Assembly (NCBI GenBank): GCA_963971575.1
Contig: OZ020618.1
Span: forward strand, 50,048,509-50,112,508
Origin: Liopterus haemorrhoidalis
Lineage: Eukaryota > Arthropoda > Insecta > Coleoptera > Dytiscidae
Direction: 5' to 3'
DNA: 64,000 bases
Position numbers and translations under genes: made by a program. The notes beneath the pieces are model-generated. The model searched no databases and had not been told where the DNA came from. It saw only the letters and a list, made by a program, of their open reading frames with translations. Positions within the stretch are counted from its first letter, which is position 1, and each line of letters opens with the position of its first letter. Positions 55,869 to 64,000 of the stretch are shown here, in pieces.

Positions 55869-56533
55869 TATTTTAGAGTACACAGAAAAGCACGTACAGT
55901 TCATAGCTAGATGCGAACGGCTAAGCAGAACCTGTAATTTGCATAAATATTTTTTACACAAATAATTTGACAGAAGCAGGAGTTAAACTCATATCAATGC
56001 CCTTGCTTAGCGAACAAACAGCAGGTTCAAACGATTAAAGATTTACGGCCGCAGGCTTTCTAATTTTTAAAGCTTCTCGTTGTCAATAATTATTATTATT
56101 ACTTATTATTAAATTAGAGTTTCGTCACCTTTGGCTACCTGTCATTAAAAATAACTTTTCTAATCGTCAAGGTATTAATCCGTTAACAAAAACTTCTTTA
56201 TAACATTTACGTGTGATACAATCTTAATCCGACCATGAAGCCAGGAACCAGACACGTAACATAGTCTCAGGACCTTTACCAACCGACCAATAGTAACACA
56301 CTACCACGATACGCTATCCCTAGAGCACCCGGTCTAAAAAGTTTTAGTAAATTTATAATGTGAATATATGCAACACGTATTACAATACTCAATTATCCCG
56401 CATTAAAACCTCATTGCACCGCTTATTTTGTAAGCTGGCAATAATGTCCTTTTACTTCAAGCGATGCGTTGTTGACCTTGAAGAACCAAGTCAAAAAATC
56501 AAAGTATGTCAGTGTATACACTAATAGAATAGT
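55869..56533. other. Unassigned sequence
   Basis: No recognisable feature. Confidence 0.45.
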
Positions 56534-56795
56534 ATATCGCTGGTGACCTGGCAATACCTCCTATCTACAATTTTTAGCAAAAATAAGTTCTTGGTTTGCA
56601 TTGTAACCCACGTATTAGTGCACAAATTGTGACAATACTTCTTAAACAAGAAAAATATTTAAGGTCTACACTTCTTACAAAGCATTACTTTTTATCTTAA
56701 ACTACGCAAAAACGGCTGACATAAAGCAGTTTTTTACCTCTCTTTTAAATTTCTATTTATGAAGTTAGGAGGTATTGCCAGGTCACCCGCGATAT
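56534..56795. mobile_element. MITE with ~34-bp inverted repeats
   Basis: ATATCGCTGGTGACCTGGCA (left) and ATATCGCGGGTGACCTGGCA (right, read on minus), both continuing ATACCTCCTA. 262 bp, no coding capacity. Class uncertain. Confidence 0.75.
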
Positions 56796-57829
56796 TCTGT
56801 AACAAGGTGGGAATGAGAAAATTCGATGCGAGTGGAACATTCCGAACGCGAGCCGCAGGCGAGCGTGAGGAACCACGAGTATCGAATTTTCTCTTCCAAC
56901 CGAGTCACAGACCCTACTTTCTCCACGACCACCAGAAAGAAAAAAAAAATAACAAATAATTATTTTAACAAACATTTTATCTTAACAAATAATTTATATC
57001 ACATAACAAATTAATCAATTAATTAAACTTATTTGTTTATTTATTATTTGTTTAATTTTAATTTAATTTGCCGCACATCGGCCTCTATTTTAGTACTTTT
57101 TAGGAAGTTGCATTTATTAAATGTAAACATCGCATATATTTTAATGTAACCCTACAGAAACAAATTACAACAAGTATAGAATAGTTATTCCATAACAAGT
57201 GATGGAATGAAATACACGCAAAATGCATAAGAAGATAAGTGCTATAGAATAACATTCCAACTCTTGTGTTAGAATATTAACTTTCTGTAGTCAAAATTGG
57301 TTTTAGAATTGGTAAATTCTATAGTGGTCGTGGAGAAATTAAATTTCTGTTTTGTTTTTATATAATTATTTAGTTGAATTTTATCTGGACTCTTACTGTG
57401 TACTGCTGTTAAATAAAACAAAAATGTGCTTAAACAATGGTGAGTTGAAGTCCATTTTTCATTGTAACAACGGTTTTAAAAATGATAAAATGTCCATTGA
57501 TTCAACATTGGCTTTGAAAACATTTGTTAGGTGTTTTATATTTTTTAATGACAGTGTAATACAGGGGGAATGATTTGTGTAAATATTGTTCGGACGAGAT
57601 TTTGTTTACTTTAAATAAGATCAACAAATTTCGCAACATTGGTTAATTATGAAACAGATCTGTGGTAAACCAAGTGTATGCTTATAACAACATTAACAAC
57701 CTAGTTTAGAACTTTAATATGTTATCCTAAACTACATTGAATTTCCTATCAATACATTTTCAATTCATCGTATAATTATAAGCAGAATTAAAGAACGTCT
57801 ATACCACGTTACTAAATATCCCTAAAGTC
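56796..57829. other. Unassigned sequence with a distant inverted pair
   Basis: TTCTCCACGACCAC (56920-56933) and GTGGTCGTGGAGAA (57325-57338) are perfect inverted copies 390 bases apart and may bound another small element. GAGCCGCAGGCGAGCG (56850-56865) is a small GC-rich imperfect repeat. Confidence 0.4.
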
Positions 57830-58184
57830 AAAGACCTATTAATGATGCTATCAAGAAGAATGCGCTATTCAGTTGTGCGGTCTCAGTTAAGCCTTCGACC
57901 GAATGCCTCATAAATTATTCCTGGATAAAATTGAATATTATGGTGTTCGAGGTACATTTCTTCAATTGCTCGCATCAAATCCGGTACAAATAGTAAATCA
58001 CAACTCCGAACTGAGCAAGCCATGTACTATACAAACAGGAATACCCCAAGGCAGTATCCTTGGCCCTTTGTTCTTCTTTATTTTGATAAATGATTTACCC
58101 AAAAATATTTCCTGCAACAGTGTGTTATACGCCGATGACACAATTCTATTTGTGAACGATAGGAATCAAAGTATCTTAAAAAAA

Positions 58185-59160
58185 ATTGATGTGAAGTGTG
58201 AATTTTCACACATTTCAGGATTTTGCAGGTATTTAGTAAGTGAATGATGATTATTTTGGATGCGAAAACAAATTTTATATTAAAATATTTTTTTTGTTAA
58301 TTTTAATTCGAACGCCTAATACCATTATTTAGATTTCTAAATATGTGCAGTATTTTTTTTTTATATAGCAAGGTTCATTAAGAATTTCAAAATTGCGCCT
58401 ATGGCTTCCATTGGTTGTTATAAGTTCCGCCCCTCTGATTTCGTGTACATTGAAACAGAATTAAATTATAATTTAAACAATTTCCACTGGCTATTAAATT
58501 TACGCTTTTAAAAATTAAATGCAACATTTGCCAGAATATAATTAGAATTTTGAAAAAATAATTTAAACAATATAGAAATTAAAAAAAAATATATATATAT
58601 AGTCTCTTCTCCAGGGTTCGATCCCTATAGGATCGGGTTACATCGGTGAAAAGTCAGCGTCAAATACCACTAGACCAGCACACACGTTAGAGTGTTGCTT
58701 GTTACAAAGCTATAACTTGTGTACATTATTAGCCAAAAATCACAAAAAATGCGTTTTTTTCCAAAAACTTAATCTGATCAAAAATTCCTGTTGAACTATT
58801 CCGGTTCACATCAATGTACATTACTTAGAATTTTTTCAGATTTTTAGTTTAAACCATCTGGGCTACAGGGTGTGGGACAAAAAATGTTTTGCACAATTTT
58901 GGCAAAAATCGCTTCAAAATAATTTATTTTGCAAAAATAAAAATTTGATCGTTAATCCACGTACCAAGGGCTTTCATTTGATACCCTACTCAGAATTATA
59001 AAAAAATATTTTTTTTTCGATGAGCACATATTTGTTTATATTTTTAGGGGGACATGTTTTTTAGATGTTTTAGTATTTTTACTATGTGCGGGTCAAAGAG
59101 TTGTATAAGCATGCCAAATTTCAACTCTCTAGGTTTAGCCGTTTGGCTACAATTTTTACC

Positions 59161-59196
<36 letters not shown>

Positions 59197-59243
59197 GACA
59201 AAATGATGGTATAAGGGTTTTTTGGTCATACCAACAAAACCCT
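58185..59243 (-). mobile_element. F1 Helitron-like element, copy 4 (complete)
   Basis: On minus: 5' AGGGTTTTGTTGGTATGACC (59224-59243), GTCT array (59160-59196), core, tRNA-like block (58600-58686), T-rich tract, subterminal repeat TACCTGCAAAATCCTGAA and perfect palindrome GTGTGAAAATTCACAC (58195-58210). The host RT gene shows the empty site: an A run (TTAAAAAA|AAGCTTG). No clear duplication other than A bases, as expected for Helitron-type insertion. Confidence 0.9.
58600..58686 (-). other. tRNA-like cassette in F1 copy 4
   Basis: On minus, TGGTCTAGTGGTA (58666-58678) is a classic A box of the tRNA-Glu type and GGGATCGAACCC (58614-58625) a good B box. GACTTTTCACC between them resembles the anticodon region of tRNA-Glu(TTC). 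Stems are weak. The A-rich/AT tract at 58581-58600 on plus would be a T-rich terminator for minus-strand transcription. Confidence 0.6.
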
Positions 59244-59364
59244 AACAAGCTTGATACTGCCAATCTGGAGGCTAATAAGTGGTTCCAGTTAAATCATCTA
59301 GCCCTAAACCAAAACAAGACGAAAACTATCACGTTTACGTCCAATAGAAGAACCCCCAAACCTG

Positions 59365-59480
59365 GCGTTACCAATTTATAAAAACCTTTATAACGTCTCT
59401 CATGTGTCCGTCTGTACGGTAGAAATTTTAGTCAAAGGACTGAAATGTGTGAAAATTCACACTTCTCATCAATTTGTTTA
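59365..59480 (+). mobile_element. Miniature F1 derivative
   Basis: Plus order: ACCTTTATAACGTC, GTGTCCGTCTGTACGGTAGA, AAATTTTAGTCAAAGGACTG (5' core of F1), then directly the 3' end AAATGTGTGAAAATTCACAC and TTCTCATCAATTTG. The whole middle, with core and tRNA-like block, is missing. Confidence 0.65.
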
Positions 59481-60159
59481 TATAAAGATGAACAACATTT
59501 TACTTTCTGCTGAAAATACCGTACACTGTTTTCTTGTTTTTTGTCAGTCCCCATGTTTGACATTCTTACGATTATACAGCCAACAGACAGAAATTAGTGA
59601 TAGAAAACCAAAATATTAATATCAGAGATGAACAGAATAATTATAAATACAAACAATCTGGAAACTGATATACTTGAGAGATGTAGGCCTGTCCTAGTAT
59701 CAGAAGAAAAACTTTTTAACTAACAAACTAAAACAACTAAAAATAATTTAATTAATAAAATGAAACAGGAATTAATATGTAATTAAATTGTGTCTAATGT
59801 ACATAAATTCCGGAGCTAGCGTGCAGTTTTTTCTTTGCCGCCCGATATACATGACGCAGAGTCCTACGGGCGGCAAAAACTTAACCCCGTCTAGACGCAA
59901 GATCAACGCAACATTCAACCAGATCATATATCATAGAAAAATGGAGACATCTTAACGAGCATATGTATTAATATCTACAAATATACTCTGATTAGAAGTA
60001 ATGTTTAGAATCGGACATAAAAGGACAATGGAATGTACTTTTAATCCTTTAAATATGTCTAGACAATATACAAGGCTAAGTAAGCTTGTGGGGGTGTATA
60101 TACTTGACCTGGACTTAAAAAAACAATCATCCTCATCATCAAGCCTTGTCCATCATCGG
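59481..60159. other. Unassigned sequence
   Basis: Only the GC-rich hairpin at 59834-59877 stands out. Confidence 0.45.
59834..59877. repeat. GC-rich hairpin
   Basis: TTTGCCGCCCG (59834-59844) and CGGGCGGCAAA (59867-59877) form a perfect 11-bp stem around a 22-base loop, in very AT-rich surroundings. Function unknown; it may be a transposon relic. Confidence 0.8.
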
Positions 60160-60660
60160 GTGATTTTGGACTGCCTCTAAAAAGAGCATAGGCTGTCAAT
60201 AAAATTTCTCCATCTAACTCGTCTATCTGCCATAGGCTTCAAGTCGGTGATGTTATTATACAGTCTTTTGTCTTGGTTTTGAGAGCTCCATGCATTTATT
60301 TCTAGCAGGGTTGAGCAACGCCAGGTGTTCTTGGGTCTCCCTCTACGCCTACTGCCCTGAGGGTTGTATGTTAGTGCATAGCAACACACTTCGCTAGGAG
60401 CCCTTCGAAGAGTGTGCCCTAACCAACCATACTTTCTTCTTTTTATTTGCAAAATAATGTCCATTTGACCAGTTCTTTCCCTCAATTCTACGTTTGATAT
60501 TCTTCGTTGCCAATAAATGCGAAGTATTCTTCGAAGACATCGATTTACATATACTCGCATTCTTCTTTTGATAGCTTCTGTTACGAACCAAGTATCGCAG
60601 CCATAGAAGAATTGACGTCACGCATGAACTGAATATGGTAGTTTTCGTGGAAGTACTGCA
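60160..60660 (-). pseudogene. RTE-like LINE C-terminal fragment
   Basis: Minus frame 60560-60177: NRCLRRILRIYWQRRISNVE, LRERTGQMDIILQIKRRKYG, WLGHTLRRAPSEVC, NPQGSRRRGRPKNTWRCS and DRRVRWRNFIDSLCSF, the C-terminal block order of RTE-like elements. Upstream, in another frame, the usual YGC.TW.V sequence is present (CGATACTTGG region near 60585). A GAT/GAG-rich tail lies beyond at 60124-60150. 5'-truncated; open for 127 codons. Confidence 0.8.
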
Positions 60661-61420
60661 GATCGCAGAATTCCTGCAACCGTTGAATAATGATTTATTA
60701 GAACAAAATATTTTTTGTGCGATCATATAAAAATGCTTAAATAAAACTTTTTGATTTAGGTATTAATCTCAAAATGCTATAACAAAAGATTTCCTTCTTT
60801 AAATTCTCTTATAGTTCTTGACACCATTGCTATTTTGATAAGTTTTAAGGGATTCAAAATGTATCCATAATTTTGTTCACATACAATGCTGCCGCAGGCT
60901 TCCATAAAATAAAAAGAAAAACATTGTCAAATTACTGTAGAATTTTATGCTGTAATGAAAAGCATTCGGAGATATTTTAGTGAACAAACAAAGGTAAATA
61001 CAAAGTTGGTAACTGCTAACGACAGATTTAACTTTCGCTGTAAAGCGTTTGACAAACACATAAAATAAAATTGATTTTACTTACATTGAATCCATAAAAC
61101 AAATAAAACCACACTTTTACAGATGAATGTGTTGACAATCAACAGAAAAGATTTTCACTTTGTTTCCAACAGTAAACACCATCAAAATTACAACCAACAT
61201 GAATAAAACGCAAAAAAATCTGAAAATCAGAAATTTTGCAATATAATATGAGATTATAGTACATTGTAATAATACTAAAGGAAGACTGGGAAGAATGATA
61301 AAGAAGATCTAGGCATGCCTGGATCTGTAGAAAGACCTCGCAATACACGGAGAGATCATTTAATAAAGTTTTGTTTTTATTATTTCGAATTTAAATGTGT
61401 TTAGTAGCTAAATTAAGTTG
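60661..61420. other. Unassigned sequence
   Basis: No recognisable feature. Confidence 0.45.
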
Positions 61421-61500
61421 GGGTCTTTTAATTAGTTAGTTTTCGGCGCACAGCGACGATGGCTATTTTGGGCTAACATTGCTCATCTTCATTACTAGAT
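61421..61500 (-). mobile_element. Block related to the insertion at 4650-4783
   Basis: On minus AATAGCCATCGTCGCTGTGC, CGCC, then AAAACTAACTAATTAAAAG. Shares word order with the insertion in mariner copy A. Probable non-LTR 3' end. Confidence 0.45.
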
Positions 61501-62134
61501 TATTATTAACTTGTAGTAGGAGGTTACAATCAAAATGTGATTTATCACACAAAATTCAAAATTGACATATTGGAATCAGTGTTTTCTTCTTAGTTAAATT
61601 ATTAAATAAAATCATTAAATTAGTCAAAAATGTGTTCTGTAACATCTAAAGGCACGTATTGACTAAAGCATTTGTGCGCGCACGAACGCTGTGCGCGTAA
61701 AATTGCTCAGGTGAGTACGAGGTACAATTTGTGTGCGCGTACACTAATACGCGCACGAATGCTATCCGTAGCTTGTCGGTTCCACCGATTGATCAAAGAA
61801 CTTGTGCGCTTAATGTGTACGGGTTTATGCAGTCATATAATTGTGCGCGTAAATTTAAGTAAACACCATTAAATATTCAACATAGAATGGAGTAAAAAGG
61901 TATTGCATGTTGGTAAACGAATCTCTAGTTGCAAAAAACGTAGGGTTATGCCTAATTGTTCTTTCACGGAAACAGCCTTTACAAATCTTGTCTTTCTTCC
62001 CAATTTTGTGACCTTTATTAACGAGTAATTCAAAATCTGCCGCTGACATTCGAACAAAATTTTGTAATTGTCCACTAACCTCTTGCATTTGCAGTTCTAC
62101 TAGCAAACTTGAACCATTGTATATTTCCCTGCTT

Positions 62135-62383
62135 CTATATCAGCACCTCAGAGGTAAATTGTATTAAGTTGCAAATGATAAATAGCTCAGAAAAGACGAT
62201 TTAATATTGTTTACTTCCTTGCGTTGATCGACTTGATACATTTTTAAAGCAACGTATATTGAAACTGGCTAGAGCTATAGTTCCAAATTATTTTTCACTC
62301 GATGGACTATAAAGTATTGAGTCAATTGGCACTAAAATGTCATTTTTGACTTGATACAGTTTACCTCTAAGGTGCTGATATAG
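62135..62383. mobile_element. MITE nested in the Harbinger element
   Basis: Ends CTATATCAGCACCTCAGAGG and CTATATCAGCACCTTAGAGG (right, read on minus), both continuing TAAA.TGTAT.AAGT. 249 bp, no coding capacity. Confidence 0.85.
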
Positions 62384-62441
62384 TTGTGTCATCCACCACC
62401 GTTTGTTTTGTTTTTCCTTTTTTTTTTACTAAGTATACTAT

Positions 62442-62817
62442 GGCCGCATTCATCAGACTCACCAGTGAGTTACCGGTTGGTAATTTTTTTCCTGTATACA
62501 TACATTGATCTACCGGTGAGTTACCGTACTTACTCACCGGTAGCCATTTCATTAACTGTTAGTTGCTCACTGGTGAATATTTTGACAGTTATATCTGTAG
62601 TAACAAAGAATAGTGCACAAAGCAAGTAAAAAATTATGGAATTGACTGTTAAGTCAGTTTACTTAAATATTGAGCTTACATTCAAAATTTACTGTCATTG
62701 TTTAGATTGTAGTTATCATATACGCCGTTCAACAAAGCTGCCAAAAAATGTGCATTCAGTCAAATTCACCGGTAAGTTTATACCGGTAAGTCACCGATGA
62801 GTCTACTGAATGCGGCT
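62442..62817. mobile_element. Second MITE nested in the Harbinger element
   Basis: Ends GGCCGCATTCATCAGACTCA and AGCCGCATTCAGTAGACTCA (right, read on minus), then TTACCGGT words, flanked by TAT on both sides (62439-62441, 62818-62820). 376 bp. ACCGGT/CACCGGTA motifs recur through the arms. Confidence 0.85.
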
Positions 62818-63017
62818 TATATACGCTGCACTTGTTAAGGCAACAACATTACTTTCTGCCATCGTTGACACTACTTACTTTAAATAAATATGTGCGTGTA
62901 TATAACTGAAATACGTGGAGCGCGATTTTACGCCCACAATCAAGGAAGTTGTGAGTGCAATTTTTTTTTACCCGCACGTAATCCGTACGCGTACAATGCT
63001 CAAGTCAATATGCACTT

Positions 63018-64000
63018 TTAAATGCGTAAAGAAGAACAACCACAAAACTAAAATGAGCGTTTTTTTATTATTTTTTTTTTTTTAAGTTTTTGGAGAACCT
63101 ATAAAATGGCACATAAAATTTATCTACGATCTTTCATCTGTTCTTCCTTCTGAAGTTCCTCAAGTTCTACAAGATATTTAATGTAATTTTTTAGAAAGAT
63201 ATCGTTGGGATTTTCATATTTAAAAAAATATCGTACATACATATATGTATGTAATTAGCAAATGTCTGTATGATTTCTGATTGTGTCGTAATTTTTTCCT
63301 AAGGTCACATGTTAATCCTATAATCCCAGTGATAACCGAAATTCTTGGCATTAACAAGTTATCTAATCAGTTAGAATCAATTTTTTGCAAGAATTGAACG
63401 TTTTTGAAATAAAAATTAATGAAACAGTGTTTAAAAATAGTGTAAATAATTAAAAGTTAGTATTAAAATGGTGTTAATTTAGTGTTTTGTGTTAAAACAG
63501 TGTGCAGAGTTTTTTAAAGAGGACTTAGTTCTAAATCTTCCGAAGTGAGTACATATTTTTCAATTTCAATATTATAAAATTAGGTTGTTTAACACGTCAA
63601 CAATTACAGGTTAAAAAAAAAAAAAACTAAAGAGGCATGTACATAAACCAAAAAACATTTCTGCCAATGATTTTTTTTTAGGTCAGAATATTTTTTGTTG
63701 GTGAAATTTATTTTTATTTAAAATTCAGGAAGTTTTGAGAAATTTCAGTAATGATAAAGTTTAAGTAGATCATATATCACTTTATCCGAGTCAGTTGTAA
63801 ACAATTTTTAACGAATGAGTGAATATATTTAATTGCTGGAGTTTAGCAAGTTTATCACGTATAGTTTCCGTGCGGATTATGTGGGAAATTCAGTAGTCGC
63901 TGCTGGCTGGCATATCGCGCTCTGCTTGTTCCCTGCAACGTCAAGAAGTCGCATACTTAACTTCTTTCATCGAGCATAGACATCTAACATCGGGAGAACT
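63018..64000. other. Unassigned; small minus-strand frame next to a poly-T run
   Basis: T run at 63061-63083 (poly-A on minus). Upstream of it on minus a 40-codon frame (63242-63120) reads FFKYENPNDIFLKNYIKYLV followed by ELEELQKEEQMKDRR and a stop. This could be the 3' end of a poly(A)-tailed retro-inserted sequence. I do not recognise the peptide. Nothing else supported up to the window end. Confidence 0.3.

Larger units (their letters stand above)
57830..59360 (+). pseudogene. LINE reverse-transcriptase fragment (jockey/CR1-like) split by F1 copy 4
   Basis: LS-AFDRMPHKLFLDKIEYYG (one stop), IQTGIPQGSILGPLFFFILI (RT block with PQGS.LGP), LYADDTILFVNDRNQSILKK, then the F1 element, then KLDTANLEANKWFQLNHLAL and NQNKTKTITFTSNRR at 59246-59340. 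The protein sequence reads naturally across the insertion. It is followed by a small F1 derivative at 59365. Both ends are missing. Confidence 0.8.
61649..63017 (-). mobile_element. PIF/Harbinger element with transposase fragment and nested MITEs
   Basis: Ends AAGGCACGTATTGACTAAAG (left) and AAGTGCATATTGACTTGAGC (right, read on minus), flanked by CTA (61646-61648) and TTA (63018-63020), near a TWA duplication. GTGCGCG words repeat in both arms. On minus at 62106-61870: LQNFVRMSAADFELLVNK and, across frameshifts, GHKIGKKDTN-FRKAVSVKEQLGITLRFLAT. This is the N-terminal region of a HARBI1-type transposase (F..MS...F..LL ... ISPEERLA.TLR.LATG). The DDE core is missing. Confidence 0.75.

Overview
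This window looks like AT-rich, intron-containing insect nuclear DNA from a genome heavily loaded with transposable elements. The evidence is mauritiana-, rosa- and other mariner-type transposases, several non-LTR retrotransposon (LINE) clades, hAT, PIF/Harbinger, pogo and piggyBac-type elements, a tRNA-derived SINE, and a probable insect odorant-receptor exon. There are no operons, Shine-Dalgarno sites or prokaryotic gene layout. I could not fix the order; beetle or true bug is only a guess. Almost everything recognisable is mobile or repetitive. The only candidate host coding sequence is one exon-sized piece at 2803-2961 (minus).

Layout. 1-12 kb: a Helitron-like repeat with a CAGA tract and a tRNA-like insert, hAT-type ends, the receptor exon, a deleted mariner (4.6-5.4 kb), a ~155-bp tandem array split by a LINE (6.7-8.4 kb), and a LINE with an AYADD reverse-transcriptase motif (9.4-10.8 kb). 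11-24 kb: a second Helitron-like family, hAT MITEs, deleted mariners, a nested hAT inside a larger inverted-repeat element (15.4-16.9 kb), a LINE with an RNase H domain (19.4-20.5 kb) and a 141-bp tandem repeat (23.5 kb). 25-36 kb: a piggyBac-type MITE, LINE fragments, a pogo-like element, and a structurally complete 1286-bp mariner with an open 345-codon transposase (30.3-31.6 kb). 35-49 kb: more Helitron-like copies, a PIF-type MITE, a SINE, an old mariner split by a Helitron-like copy, a foldback element and a DD41D element with 112-bp inverted repeats. 49-64 kb: a hAT nested in a mariner, nested LINEs, a reverse-transcriptase fragment split by a Helitron-like copy, and a Harbinger element holding two nested MITEs.

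The most unusual feature is family F1. These are ~1-kb non-autonomous elements with subterminal inverted repeats, an internal GTCT/CAGA array, and a 16-bp palindrome beyond one subterminal repeat. That is the plan of Helentron-derived HINE/DINE-1 elements. Four copies (1-809, 35670-36717, 40712-41622, 58185-59243) are closely similar on both sides, yet at the same internal position and in the same orientation each carries a different tRNA-like block with A- and B-box-like motifs followed by a T-rich tract. This looks like a replaceable Pol III-type cassette inside a Helitron-like element. A second family, F2 (11.1, 38.2, 48.3, 51.9 kb), has the same terminal plan without the cassette.

Many insertions are nested, so relative ages and empty target sites can be read directly. 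Most transposase and reverse-transcriptase sequences are broken; the 30.3-31.6 kb mariner is the only one with a complete reading frame.
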